Positions 8,266 through 16,607 of a stretch of DNA of 64,000 nucleotides are shown here, piece by piece. The stretch is from Lachnospiraceae bacterium (GTDB lineage Bacteria > Bacillota > Clostridia > Lachnospirales > Lachnospiraceae): NCBI GenBank assembly GCA_015057035.1, contig SVFC01000002.1, forward strand, positions 1-64,000, read 5' to 3'. The notes beneath the pieces are model-generated. The model was not told the origin of the DNA. It ran no database searches and saw nothing but the letters and a program-made list of their open reading frames with translations. The translations under genes were made by a program, and so were the position numbers. The stretch's first letter is position 1, and each line of letters starts with the position of its first letter.

Positions 8266-8580
8266 ATGGACAACATGGCAAAACATTACACGCTAGAAAG
8301 TGGTACACTTACGTATCAAATGCCAAAGGAAGTGGACCATCACGTTGCAAAAGAGATGTGTCAGGAGTTGGACAGGCTGATAGAAGCTTATGGGATTGTG
8401 GAATTGGTGTTGGATTTTTCTAAGACAGAATTCATGGATAGTTCGGGCATCGGTGTTGTGATTGGAAGAAGTAAAACTATGCGTTTTCGTAGTGGAACTA
8501 TCATGGTGACAGGCGTAGGAAAACGTGTGGATACCATACTTCGTTCTGCAGGGCTGTATCAGCTGCTACAGACGAAATAG
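8266..8580 (+). CDS. spoIIAA: Anti-anti-sigma factor SpoIIAA
   Basis: 104-residue STAS-domain protein. In its dephosphorylated form it binds SpoIIAB and frees sigma-F in the forespore. The phosphorylation motif DFSKTEFMDSSGIGVVIGR is intact; the target serine is about residue 59, matching Ser58 of Bacillus subtilis. The ATG at 8266 follows an AAAGGAAAG site; in-frame upstream codons would add 20 residues unlike the family. First gene of the standard spoIIAA-spoIIAB-sigF operon. An imperfect hairpin GAGGAA/TTCCTC lies just upstream. No clear sigma-H promoter could be assigned. Confidence 0.95.
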   Translation: MDNMAKHYTLESGTLTYQMPKEVDHHVAKEMCQELDRLIEAYGIVELVLDFSKTEFMDSSGIGVVIGRSKTMRFRSGTIMVTGVGKRVDTILRSAGLYQLLQTK

Positions 8581-8617
8581 CGGATGGAAGTCTATAGACA
8601 ATAAGTGAGGGAAAAAG

Positions 8618-9058
8618 ATGGAAAATAAAACAAATAAAATGCATTTAACTTTTGACGCGAAATCTGTAAACGAAGCCTTTGCCAGAATGACGGTAATGGC
8701 TTTTATGACGGACATGAATCCTACCCTGGATGAACTAGAGGATGTAAAAACAGCGGTTTCTGAAGCTGTGACCAATGCAATTATTCATGGATATGAGGAT
8801 GAAAATGAACAGGTGGAATTATCCTGCAGGAGAGAAGGGGAAAAACTAATTGTTATAGTGGAGGATAAAGGTGTGGGAATTCCAGATGTGGAGGAGGCAA
8901 GACAACCCTTCTATACCACGAAACCAGAACAGGAACGCTCTGGTATGGGGTTTGCCTTTATGGAGGCTTTTATGGATGAGATTCAGGTGGTTTCCAAAGT
9001 GGGAGAAGGCACTCGGGTGACCATGACGAAATACATAGCGAGGGATTGTGACCAGTAA
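8618..9058 (+). CDS. spoIIAB: Anti-sigma-F factor and serine kinase SpoIIAB
   Basis: 146-residue GHKL-fold kinase that holds sigma-F inactive and phosphorylates SpoIIAA. The ATP-site boxes are visible: N box EAVTNAIIHGYE (about 47-58), G1 box DKGVGIPD (about 86-93) and G2 box SGMGFAFMEAFMD (about 109-121). Length matches the family (about 145). The gene overlaps the sigF start by 11 bases, indicating translational coupling. Confidence 0.96.
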   Translation: MENKTNKMHLTFDAKSVNEAFARMTVMAFMTDMNPTLDELEDVKTAVSEAVTNAIIHGYEDENEQVELSCRREGEKLIVIVEDKGVGIPDVEEARQPFYTTKPEQERSGMGFAFMEAFMDEIQVVSKVGEGTRVTMTKYIARDCDQ

Positions 9059-9788
9059 TCTGCTTACAAAGGAGGAAACTTGGAGAGAGTCCATTCAAAA
9101 GGCACAAGCTGGAGATAAGACAGAGAGGGATTATCTGGTAACAGCAAATATGGGGCTGGTATATATGGTTTTAAAGAGATTTGCCAATCGTGGTCAGGAG
9201 CAGGAAGATTTGTTTCAAATAGGAATCATCGGGCTGATGAAGGCAATCGATAAATTTGACATTTCCAGGGATTTTTCTTTTTCCACTTATGCGGTACCCA
9301 TGATTATCGGGGAAATCCGAAGATTCTTGCGGGATGACGGAATCATTCATGTGAGTCGTCAGGTGAAGGATAATGCCAGACGCATTGCCATTGTCAAAGA
9401 AGAACTGAAAAAGAACCAAAATACAGATCCGACTATGGAGGATTTGGCTATAGCCACAGGGCTGTCCATGGATGAGATTCTTATGGCAATTGAAGCAACC
9501 ACAGAGGTGGAATCTATCTATCAGCCTGTGGGCAATCAGTCAGATGGGAGCAAACTCCTTCTGGCTGATCAATTGGAGGATCAGCAGACGGGAGAAGCGG
9601 ATTTGATTGACCGCATTACAGTAAGCCAGATGTTGTCCACCCTTGAGACGCGGGAACGTCGTTTAATTGAGTTGCGTTATCTGGAAGGGAAGACTCAGAC
9701 GGAGAGTGCGAAGGAACTGGGAATGAATCAGGTGGCAGTGTCACGCTTGGAGAAAAAAATATTACTTTTTCTTCGGCAGCAGTTTTGA
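9048..9788 (+). CDS. sigF: Forespore sigma factor sigma-F
   Basis: 246-residue sigma-70 family factor for early forespore transcription. Region 2 reads DLFQIGIIGLMKAIDKFDISRDFSFSTYAVPMIIGEIRRFLRDDG (about residues 47-91). Region 3 spans about 100-170, and region 4 helix-turn-helix is LIELRYLEGKTQTESAKELGMNQVAVSRLEKKIL near the C-terminus. The GTG at 9048 overlaps spoIIAB; a strong AAAGGAGG at 9068-9075 lies inside the frame but no in-frame start follows it, so GTG is kept with some doubt. No spoVA genes follow; the next gene is a HAD phosphatase. Confidence 0.95.
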   Translation: MTSNLLTKEETWRESIQKAQAGDKTERDYLVTANMGLVYMVLKRFANRGQEQEDLFQIGIIGLMKAIDKFDISRDFSFSTYAVPMIIGEIRRFLRDDGIIHVSRQVKDNARRIAIVKEELKKNQNTDPTMEDLAIATGLSMDEILMAIEATTEVESIYQPVGNQSDGSKLLLADQLEDQQTGEADLIDRITVSQMLSTLETRERRLIELRYLEGKTQTESAKELGMNQVAVSRLEKKILLFLRQQF

Positions 9789-9888
9789 TGAAGGGAGAAT
9801 TTGCCGATATATAGATAAAGAGATATGTCGTTGTTAGCAGGTGCTAGCAGTGTGGCACAGGAATGATAAGTGGCGAAAGGAACACAAG

Positions 9889-10647
9889 ATGGGCGAATTA
9901 AAGAAGGCGATTCTTCCGATGAATTATGAGGTGTATGTATTTGATTTATACGGAACACTGGTAGATATTCATACGGATGAAAATGACATGGCGGTTTGGG
10001 AAAAATTAAGTCTTTTTTATGGGTACTATGGTGCTTTTTATAAGGCAAAAGAACTGAAAACAGCGTATGAAAAACTTGTTAATGGAAAAGAAAAGAATCT
10101 AAAGTCTACCCTGGAACAAGACCCTAGATATTCGCATGAGGCGTCTCCGGAGATTGAGATAACAGAGGTGTTTCGAGAAATATATTTGAATAAAGGTGTT
10201 TCAGTAGAGGAAGAGCTGGCCGTGCATACAGGGCAATTTTTTCGAGTTCTTACCACAGAATACGTTCGATTGTATAAGGGAACGGAGAAGATGCTGGAAC
10301 GGCTTCGCGATGCAGGGAAAAAGGTATATCTGTTGTCCAATGCTCAGAGAATTTTCACGGAATATGAAATGCGGAGTTTGGACTTGATGAAATATTTTGA
10401 TGGAATCTTGATTTCATCGGATTATAAAACCAAGAAACCGGATAAGAGATTTTTTGATATTCTACTAGAAAAGTACCAGATTAATCCTTCCAAGGCGTTA
10501 TTTATAGGGAATGATTCCAGGTCGGATATTGCTGGTGCAAAAGGCGTTGGAATGGATACGTTCTATGTCAAATCCAACATCTCACCACAGGGAGATAATT
10601 GCGATGATGCAATGTTTTTTGTGAGGGAATTTAAGATGTGGTGTTGA
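9889..10647 (+). CDS. HAD-superfamily hydrolase
   Basis: 252-residue HAD-family phosphatase. Motif I VFDLYGTLVD (about residues 17-26) supplies the nucleophile Asp, motif II is LLSNAQ, motif III is the lysine in KTKKPD, and motif IV is FIGNDSRSDIAGA. The insertion between motifs I and II is a helical cap of the phosphoglycolate phosphatase/YjjG type. Substrate is not predictable; small phosphorylated sugars or nucleotides are usual. ATG at 9889 is preferred (AAAGGAAC upstream) over a start 48 bases earlier. It stands about 100 bases after sigF. Confidence 0.85.
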   Translation: MGELKKAILPMNYEVYVFDLYGTLVDIHTDENDMAVWEKLSLFYGYYGAFYKAKELKTAYEKLVNGKEKNLKSTLEQDPRYSHEASPEIEITEVFREIYLNKGVSVEEELAVHTGQFFRVLTTEYVRLYKGTEKMLERLRDAGKKVYLLSNAQRIFTEYEMRSLDLMKYFDGILISSDYKTKKPDKRFFDILLEKYQINPSKALFIGNDSRSDIAGAKGVGMDTFYVKSNISPQGDNCDDAMFFVREFKMWC

Positions 10648-10710
10648 TAAAAAAATAACAAAGTGGTACTATAATATTATGATTTTTACGAAAGTAAAGG
10701 GGTGTCGATT

Positions 10711-12438
10711 ATGAAACAAAAAGTACGTAAGATGAGTATTCGTTTGAAACTTTTGATTCCAGTTGGAGTTATTATTTTGGCAATTTGTACATTATTAAGT
10801 GTATTTGCTTACAATACTCTGCAGGAAGAGATGATGGGCGTAGCTCAGTCTGAAGCTCAGACCGTAGCGAATATTGCGGCCAACGTAGTAGATCCTGATA
10901 TTCTGCCTACAATCAAACCAGGAGATGAAGAAACAGAGAACTATTTAGCGCAGAAGGCAGCCTTGATTCAGATGCAGGAAATCAGTGGTTCTATCAAATA
11001 TGTATACACCATCTATACCGATGGAACTAGTGTATACTATGGCGTAGACGCTGACCAGTCAGAGGATTGCTGCGCAATTGGTGATGAATTTGAAGTAGGA
11101 TTAGACGAACTTCAGGGCGTTTTTAATGGAAATCCATATGTAGAGCCTGAGATTGACCAGAGCGATGATGAAGCCGTATTAACTGTTTATGTTCCAGTCA
11201 AAAATGATGCAGGTGAGGTCGTTTCTGTATTGGCATGTGACTATGATGCAGATAAGATTGTTGCTGAATTAGCAGACAGTTTAAGTAAAACATTATTCTT
11301 GACAATTGCTGGTGTTGTTGTTGGTTTAGTAACGGTATTCCTTACTGTTAACAACATTATGAAGGGCTTAAACGGAGTTAACGCAAAAGTTTATGACCTT
11401 GTGAATAACGAAGGTGACTTAACACAGAAATTAGACATTCATTCTGGTGACGAATTAGAATTAATCGCAGACAACGTAAACGCTCTGTTAGAGTATATCC
11501 GTGGCATTATGATTAATATCGCAGGCAACTCTAATCAGCTCAATAGTTCTTCTAAATTAGTTGCGTCTAGCCTTTCTGCTACACAGATGAGCATTACAGA
11601 CGTTTCTGCAACTATGGAAGAAATGAGTGCTGGTATGGAAGAAACTAGTGCCGCTCTTACTGAGATTAATGATGCGATTGTTGAAATCGTGGAAGAAATT
11701 GAAGTGGTTAATGAACGTGCAGAACATGGACGTGCATCTTCTGACGATATTATGAACAAGGCAGCTGCAATCTACCAGAATGCAATTGCGGAACAGGAAG
11801 AGGCAAAACGTCTTGCTGATAACCTTGCACAGGCTGTAAATGACAAGATTGAAAAATCTAAAGCAGTTGAGACAATTAGTGAACTTACAGATAACATTAT
11901 CAATATTACAAGCCAGACAAATCTTCTGTCTCTGAACGCTTCTATTGAGGCTGCAAGAGCTGGTGAAGCTGGACGTGGATTTGCAGTAGTTGCTGATGAA
12001 ATCGGTAAACTTGCTACGAACTCCGCACAGGCAGCAGCACAGATTCAGGTAGTAAGTGCAGAAGTTATTGAAGCAGTTAATGAACTTGCAAAAGAAGCTG
12101 AAAAGATGCTGAAATTCATGGACGAAACAGCCATGACTGGTTATGAAAAACTTCTTGAAACCAGCCGTAGTTACCAGAGTGATGTTGGAGATATGAACGG
12201 AATGATGAATGAGTTTGCAAATTCCAGCGATGCACTTAAGAATAACGTTGATTCTATTAAAGAATCTGTTGCAGCAGTTAATATTGCCATTGAAGAAAGT
12301 GCGAAGGGTATTACAAGTGTTTCTGAAGCAACTGTTAATATCACAACTAGTGTGGATGATATCGGAATGGAAGCAAACTCAAACCTTGATATTGCCAACG
12401 GTCTTGATTCAGAAGTTAATCGTTTCAAATTGAACTAA
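10711..12438 (+). CDS. Transmembrane methyl-accepting chemotaxis protein
   Basis: 575-residue chemoreceptor. TM1 is about residues 13-32 ([21 protein letters not shown]), followed by a periplasm-facing sensor domain of about 155 residues with several acidic patches, TM2 at about 190-210 ([21 protein letters not shown]), a HAMP linker and the long helical signalling domain. The hairpin tip [34 protein letters not shown] is the conserved CheA/CheW contact. ATG at 10711 is preferred to an upstream GTG because AAAGGGG lies 8 bases before it. No CheA or CheW lies nearby. The ligand is unknown. Confidence 0.93.
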   Translation: MKQKVRKMSIRLKLLIPVGVIILAICTLLSVFAYNTLQEEMMGVAQSEAQTVANIAANVVDPDILPTIKPGDEETENYLAQKAALIQMQEISGSIKYVYTIYTDGTSVYYGVDADQSEDCCAIGDEFEVGLDELQGVFNGNPYVEPEIDQSDDEAVLTVYVPVKNDAGEVVSVLACDYDADKIVAELADSLSKTLFLTIAGVVVGLVTVFLTVNNIMKGLNGVNAKVYDLVNNEGDLTQKLDIHSGDELELIADNVNALLEYIRGIMINIAGNSNQLNSSSKLVASSLSATQMSITDVSATMEEMSAGMEETSAALTEINDAIVEIVEEIEVVNERAEHGRASSDDIMNKAAAIYQNAIAEQEEAKRLADNLAQAVNDKIEKSKAVETISELTDNIINITSQTNLLSLNASIEAARAGEAGRGFAVVADEIGKLATNSAQAAAQIQVVSAEVIEAVNELAKEAEKMLKFMDETAMTGYEKLLETSRSYQSDVGDMNGMMNEFANSSDALKNNVDSIKESVAAVNIAIEESAKGITSVSEATVNITTSVDDIGMEANSNLDIANGLDSEVNRFKLN

Positions 12439-12465
12439 GATATAATTGACCCATTTTATAAATTA

Positions 12466-12497
12466 GCCGTCACATGCAAATGCGTGTGACGGCTTTT
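12466..12497 (+). terminator. Terminator of the chemoreceptor gene
   Basis: Perfect nine-base stem GCCGTCACA (12466-12474) / TGTGACGGC (12485-12493) plus TTTT. It also lies at the 3' end of the convergent CarD-like gene. Confidence 0.8.
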
Positions 12498-12510
12498 GTA
12501 ATATAAATGA

Positions 12511-13002
12511 TTAGGTTAAGTGTTCTTCAATAATTTTTGTAATATTCTGTTTTGGTTCACCCAAGGCGAAGGCTAGTTCAGAGTGAAGTTGATTTTCGGC
12601 TAATTTAAAGTAGCGTTCGTCTACGGCCGTATTTTTCTTGCCTGCATCAATACGTTCTTTTTTGCGATAATAAAGGGTTTTAATGATCCTGATAAGGCGT
12701 TCTGGCTCTCGGCTTGCAAGAGCTTCTTTGTATATTTTTTCGCGTTCTTTATCATTTTCAATCCAGATGCTTTCGATGGAAGGGATGCCTTTGATAATCT
12801 CCCACGCTTCCTCTTTTGTGATGACTAAACGAATACGGTTTTCGGCGACATCAACTGGAATATAGACTTTGGCACTTGGCTCGGAAACTGGAACCAGAAG
12901 ATAGTATTCCTTAGCAGTTCCAGACATATTCATGGTTACGATGTCCTGTATTTCACATATTCCGTTGTTGGTATTGATTACAAAGTTTCCTTTTTTAAAC
13001 AT
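12511..13002 (-). CDS. CarD/CdnL-family transcription regulator
   Basis: 163-residue protein of the CarD_CdnL_TRCF family, which binds the RNA polymerase beta subunit and stabilises open complexes. The N-terminal RNA-polymerase-interaction domain reads MFKKGNFVINTNNGICEIQDIV...YYLLVPVSEPSAKVYIPVD (1-60). The C-terminal part is the helical DNA-contacting domain with LASREPERLIRIIKTLYYRKKERIDAGKKNTAVDERYFKLAE. ATG at 13000-13002 follows GAGGTGG; seven extra residues upstream are possible from an alternative start. Divergent from the MarR/TSUP unit. Confidence 0.9.
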   Translation of the reverse strand: MFKKGNFVINTNNGICEIQDIVTMNMSGTAKEYYLLVPVSEPSAKVYIPVDVAENRIRLVITKEEAWEIIKGIPSIESIWIENDKEREKIYKEALASREPERLIRIIKTLYYRKKERIDAGKKNTAVDERYFKLAENQLHSELAFALGEPKQNITKIIEEHLT

Positions 13003-13090
13003 TTGCCACCTCTTTCTGTTCAAAGTCGATGTTATAGAATAATTTTAACATTTAAAAATTTTTTTCGTAAGTAAAAATTTTTATAGAGAC

Positions 13091-13119
13091 TTGACAGATC
13101 TGTAGGTGATGATTATAAT
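13091..13119 (+). promoter_or_regulatory. Consensus sigma-A promoter of the MarR-TSUP operon
   Basis: TTGACA (13091-13096), exactly 17 bases, TATAAT (13114-13119): both hexamers perfect. Confidence 0.85.
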
Positions 13120-13125
13120 AAAATT

Positions 13126-13144
13126 GTTCAAAATAGAACTGTTC
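13126..13144 (+). promoter_or_regulatory. Probable MarR operator
   Basis: GTTC at 13126-13129 and 13141-13144 flank GAAC at 13136-13139, giving two nested inverted repeats (GTTC-N6-GAAC and GAAC-N1-GTTC) right after the -10 box. Position over the transcription start suggests autorepression by the following MarR protein. Confidence 0.5.
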
Positions 13145-13184
13145 AAAAGTGAAGCGATTCGTGGTTTTAGAAAGGAGTTTATGT

Positions 13185-13616
13185 GTGGAAATTGCATTGA
13201 CAGATTTGAGGATATTAAATCAGAAGGTATATAGACGTTTTCTTGAGCCAGTGGGAGAAAAATACGGATTGAACAGGGCTGAACTGGATGTGTTACTTTT
13301 TTTGGCGAATAACCCTGGATATGATACGGCAACAGATATTGTAGAGTATAGAGGATTGGTGAAATCTCATGTATCTGCGGCGGTTGCGAAGCTAGAAGAG
13401 AGGGGATTGTTAACCAGAAGTTTTCAAAACGGCAATCGCAGAACGGTGCATTTGACTTTGACAGAAGAAGCAACTCCAATTGTGGAAGAAGGAAGAAGAG
13501 GGCAGGAGGAGTATGTTAAGATTCTGCACCAGGGAATCTCTGATGAAGAGATGGATTTATTAAAAAGCATATTAAAGAAAATTATGATGAACGTGCAGGA
13601 TGTAAAGGAGGACTAA
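13185..13616 (+). CDS. MarR-family transcription regulator
   Basis: 143-residue winged-helix regulator. The core is RAELDVLLFLANNPGYDTATDIVEYRGLVKSHVSAAVAKLEERGLLTRSFQNGNRRTVHLTLTEEA, with the recognition helix VKSHVSAAVAKLEERGLL and the beta-wing NGNRRTVHLTLT. GTG at 13185 is chosen because AAAGGAG ends 7 bases upstream. The gene ends two bases before the TSUP permease start, so the two form an operon. Repeats over its promoter suggest self-control and control of the permease; the inducer is unknown. Confidence 0.9.
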   Translation: MEIALTDLRILNQKVYRRFLEPVGEKYGLNRAELDVLLFLANNPGYDTATDIVEYRGLVKSHVSAAVAKLEERGLLTRSFQNGNRRTVHLTLTEEATPIVEEGRRGQEEYVKILHQGISDEEMDLLKSILKKIMMNVQDVKED

Positions 13617-13617
13617 G

Positions 13618-14397
13618 ATGGAATTATTGATTACAGTGATTGTGTGTCTTGTGGCTGGTTGTGGTGCAGGACTTGGAACTGGATTTGCAGGTATGAGTGC
13701 AGCAGCGGTAATTACCCCAATGCTTGTAACATTTTTGGATATGCCAGCATACAGCGCTATTGGTATTGCCCTTGCTAGTGATGTACTTGCAAGTGCGGTT
13801 AGTGCATATACATATTGGAAAAACAAAAACATCGATATTAAAAATGGAATTGTAATGATGGTTACAGTATTGCTGTTTACCGCAGTTGGTAGTTATATTG
13901 CTAGCCTTGTACCAAATGAAACTATGGGTGGATTTTCCGTATTTATGACAATGATGCTTGGCGTGAAGTTTATCGTTAAACCAGTAAATACCACCAAGGA
14001 AGCGATGGAAGCGGTTTCACCTCAGAAGCGTTTGATTCAGTCGATTCTGTGTGGAACTATGATTGGATTCATCTGTGGATTTATCGGTGCAGGCGGTGGC
14101 ATGATGATGCTTATGATTTTAACAATGGTTTTAGGATATGAGCTTAAAACAGCAGTTGGAACCAGTGTATTTATTATGACATTTACAGCACTGACAGGAT
14201 CTGTTAGTCACTTTATTATTGATACAGAAAAACCAGATCTTCTTGTATTGGTATTATGTATTCTCTTTACCTTATTGTTTGCACGAATTGGTGCGCGTTT
14301 TGCGAATAAGGCAAGTACCAAGACCTTGAACCGTGCAACAGGTATTATTTTAGTAGTACTTGGAATTATTATTTTAGGTGTAGGTGCCCTTGTGTAG
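13618..14397 (+). CDS. TSUP/TauE-SafE family membrane permease
   Basis: 259 residues, about eight hydrophobic spans. The N-terminal AGCGAGLGTGFAGMSAAAVITPML and the internal repeat IGFICGFIGAGGGMMMLMILTMVLGYELKTAVGTSVFIM are hallmarks of the sulfite-exporter TauE/SafE (TSUP, PF01925) family, which moves sulfur-containing or organic anions. Translationally coupled to the MarR regulator. Substrate unknown. Confidence 0.9.
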   Translation: MELLITVIVCLVAGCGAGLGTGFAGMSAAAVITPMLVTFLDMPAYSAIGIALASDVLASAVSAYTYWKNKNIDIKNGIVMMVTVLLFTAVGSYIASLVPNETMGGFSVFMTMMLGVKFIVKPVNTTKEAMEAVSPQKRLIQSILCGTMIGFICGFIGAGGGMMMLMILTMVLGYELKTAVGTSVFIMTFTALTGSVSHFIIDTEKPDLLVLVLCILFTLLFARIGARFANKASTKTLNRATGIILVVLGIIILGVGALV

Positions 14398-14420
14398 TTC
14401 GTTGAGGTTGTCTATGATTC

Positions 14421-14687
14421 GATGTCTTTTGAATGTCGGACATCCGTGGGCTGGCAGTATGTGCATCAGAGACTATTTGGAGTTTTCTTAGTACTTCTTG
14501 ATATGCCATTAGGACAAAATGTAAAACCGCTCTTGAATGTTTGAGGCGCTGTTTTTGCGCCGAGTTCTCAAGAGCGGTTTTTTATATCAACTTTGTTCTA
14601 AGGCATATCTAGAAGTATTTGAAAATTACAACGAAGTCTCCGATGCACATACTGCCAGCCCACGGATGTTCGCCTTCAAAAGACACG
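14421..14687. repeat. Large imperfect inverted repeat flanking a terminator
   Basis: Left arm 14421-14507 is nearly the reverse complement of right arm 14600-14687. The core of 28 bases (14440-14467 and 14642-14669) is perfectly complementary; the outer GTCTTTTGAA and the inner TATGCC ends also match, with a diverged middle. The two arms enclose the terminator at 14523-14585. The whole gap between the convergent TSUP and degV genes is therefore one palindrome of about 270 bases. It could be a miniature non-coding mobile element, a structured RNA, or an inverted duplication of a gene-end sequence. No terminal duplication was recognised. Confidence 0.85.
14523..14585. terminator. Bidirectional terminator with inner hairpin
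   Basis: Perfect 14-base stem AAAACCGCTCTTGA (14523-14536) / TCAAGAGCGGTTTT (14568-14581) with a T-run. A second stem GGCGC/GCGCC (14545-14549, 14557-14561) sits in its loop. It serves the convergent TSUP and degV genes. Confidence 0.8.
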
Positions 14688-14696
14688 AAAGAAATT

Positions 14697-15527
14697 CTAT
14701 CCTTCAAATCCAGCTAAGATTCCGCCTCTTTCAGCGTAAAAACTACATAAACCGAAGTTTTCTCCGATGATAACATCGGCGCTTGGGAACGCTGTGAGAA
14801 TTAAATCCTTTAATTGCTGGGCGCCTTCTAAATTGAAACAGTGGTCAATACGAACCTTGCCGCCTACATATTTCAATTCTTCCATAATTTTCTTCATAGC
14901 GGCAATGGCTTTTTTTTCGCCACGGGCTTTTTCTTTTTGCTCTAAGGTACCAACCTCACTAGCGATTCCAACTACATGGATGTTCAGTAAACCGGCGATT
15001 TTGGCAACGGCTGGGCTAACTCGTCCGTTGTTTGCAAGGTTCGTCAGTGATTTAAGCATAAAAACAAGATGAGTTTTTTCCTGGTATTTTGTAACTGCAT
15101 TACAGATTTCTTCAAAAGACAATCCCTGTGCAGCTAACTCCTGGATTTTTTCTACGATTAACTTCAGTTCAGGACCAGCAGAGAGGGAGTCAATCAAAAA
15201 TACCTTACGATCTGGATAATCCTCTTCATATTGTTCCTTGGCAACTCTGGCAGAGTTAAATGAGCCAGACAGGTTACTTGTTATAGCGATGGCAAAAATG
15301 CGTTCAGCATCACCGAAAGCATCAACCCAGTCCTGAGAACTAGGACATGCGGAACCAGATTTGCCTTTATAGTTGGCAAGGTAATCTGTCATCTCTTCTA
15401 TATTAAGAGAAGCGTCATCTACAAACTCTCTTTCGTCGGTACGAAGTGTTAATGGTACAGAAATGAGATTTTGTTCTACATTTGTTCGTAGGTTGGCGCT
15501 TGAATCAGCTACTATCTTAATATTCAT
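14697..15527 (-). CDS. DegV-family fatty-acid-binding protein
   Basis: 276-residue DegV/FakB-like protein. The N-terminus MNIKIVADSSANL matches the family start. The conserved KGKSGSACPSSQDW (fatty-acid contact TxxPS-like region), FAIAITSNLSGSFNSARVAKE and the late DHCFNLEGAQQLK and GENFGLCSFY segments are present. In FakB-type systems these proteins present fatty acids to the kinase FakA; no fakA lies here. Transcribed on its own, with a palindrome abutting its promoter. Confidence 0.88.
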   Translation of the reverse strand: MNIKIVADSSANLRTNVEQNLISVPLTLRTDEREFVDDASLNIEEMTDYLANYKGKSGSACPSSQDWVDAFGDAERIFAIAITSNLSGSFNSARVAKEQYEEDYPDRKVFLIDSLSAGPELKLIVEKIQELAAQGLSFEEICNAVTKYQEKTHLVFMLKSLTNLANNGRVSPAVAKIAGLLNIHVVGIASEVGTLEQKEKARGEKKAIAAMKKIMEELKYVGGKVRIDHCFNLEGAQQLKDLILTAFPSADVIIGENFGLCSFYAERGGILAGFEG

Positions 15528-15563
15528 ATTTATACTCTCCTTATAATTTAAGTATCTTAAACT

Positions 15564-15609
15564 ATCCTATCAGTTATTTTTGTCTTCGTCAAGTGGTTTT
15601 AAAAACCAC
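15564..15609 (-). promoter_or_regulatory. degV promoter with adjacent perfect palindrome
   Basis: On the minus strand TTGACG (15587-15592), 17 bases, TAGGAT (15564-15569). Directly upstream of the -35 box is the 17-base palindrome GTGGTTTTAAAAACCAC (15593-15609), a plausible activator or repressor site. Confidence 0.55.
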
Positions 15610-15660
15610 ATTGCTTTTCGTAATAATTATCGGTGATTTCACACAATTTGCAATGATGGA

Positions 15661-15681
15661 GAGAATTCTCCAAATTGGAGA
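15661..15681. promoter_or_regulatory. Overlapping palindromes upstream of the motA-like gene
   Basis: GAGAATTCTC (15661-15670) overlaps TCTCCAAATTGGAGA (15667-15681), both perfect inverted repeats, and a related CGGAGAATTATCCG follows at about 15691. They lie in the 294-base divergent gap between degV and the motA-like gene. They may be operators or a processed leader; no matching factor is known to me. I saw no gene in this gap. Confidence 0.4.
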
Positions 15682-15821
15682 GTAGCTCTACGGAGAATTA
15701 TCCGTCTTGTGGGTGGGATATTTGTGCAATGAGCGTTAGAGTGATTGAAGTAATCGCAGTATATCGAAGGAGTTTGATGTATTTAGCGATATGAATGGGT
15801 GAATTGGAAAGAGGGATATGT

Positions 15822-16607
15822 ATGAAAGTGAATCGAGCAGCAACTACGGGATTTCTTTTGTGTTTTGTGGCAATTATTTTTGGCGTGTTAACGAATGGAG
15901 GCCTTCGTGCAATTCTTAATTTGATACATATTCCGTCGTTTATAGTTACTTTTGGTGGGGCATTTTTCGCAGCGATGATGACTGCCGATTCTTTTGGAGA
16001 TTTTGCTGAGGCGGTTGGAAGTTTTGCGAAAGCATTTCGAAAGCAAAACGTATCGGTGGTGGATTTAGCTCAGAAGGTTTTTGAATTGTCTGATGTAGCA
16101 AGAAAGGAAGGGCTTCTGGCATTAGAAGGTTCAGCAGCAGAAATTGATAATGCATTTTTGAAAAAAGGTGTTATGCTAATAGTAGATGGTTCTGATCCAG
16201 AGCTCGTTCGTGGAATTTTAGAAACAGAAATGATGCATTTAGAGGATCGGAACCGTAAAAACATAAATTTCTGGCAGGATTTAGGGTCTTACGCGCCAGC
16301 CTGGGGAATGGTTGGAACTCTGCTTGGGCTTATTAACATGATGCGCTCTATGGGAGCGGATGTAAGTGCAATTGGGAGTGGCATGTCCCTAGCACTGATT
16401 ACTACTTTATATGGTTCCATTATTGCTAACTGGATATGCATTCCTCTTGCAAGAAAATTGGAAAAATGTAGTGCAGAAGAAATGCTGGTGATGGAAGTCT
16501 GTACAGAAGGAGTACTCTCGATTCAGGCGGGGGAAAATACAAGAATTGTGAGAGAAAAGATTATGTCTGTAATAGAGATGGATGTAAAGGAGGAAGAACA
16601 TGATTAA
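15822..16607 (+). CDS. MotA-like proton-channel stator protein
   Basis: 261 residues of the MotA/TolQ/ExbB family. Four membrane spans: about 8-28 and 32-51 near the N-terminus (GFLLCFVAIIFGVLTNGG, IPSFIVTFGGAFFAAMM), and two in the region NFWQDLGSYAPAWGMVGTLLGLINMM and SGMSLALITTLYGSIIANWICIPLARKL, which is the conserved MotA core. The large cytoplasmic loop lies between. ATG at 15822 is preferred, with an AGAGGGA site. MotA normally works with MotB, but the next gene, overlapping by eight bases, is an XRE regulator and no MotB is present. Confidence 0.85.
   Translation: MKVNRAATTGFLLCFVAIIFGVLTNGGLRAILNLIHIPSFIVTFGGAFFAAMMTADSFGDFAEAVGSFAKAFRKQNVSVVDLAQKVFELSDVARKEGLLALEGSAAEIDNAFLKKGVMLIVDGSDPELVRGILETEMMHLEDRNRKNINFWQDLGSYAPAWGMVGTLLGLINMMRSMGADVSAIGSGMSLALITTLYGSIIANWICIPLARKLEKCSAEEMLVMEVCTEGVLSIQAGENTRIVREKIMSVIEMDVKEEEHD

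Noticed and set aside
9048-9100. Frameshift between spoIIAB and sigF
   Set aside because: The GTG start overlapping spoIIAB explains the arrangement; overlap is normal in this operon. The strong internal AAAGGAGG has no in-frame start and was not used.
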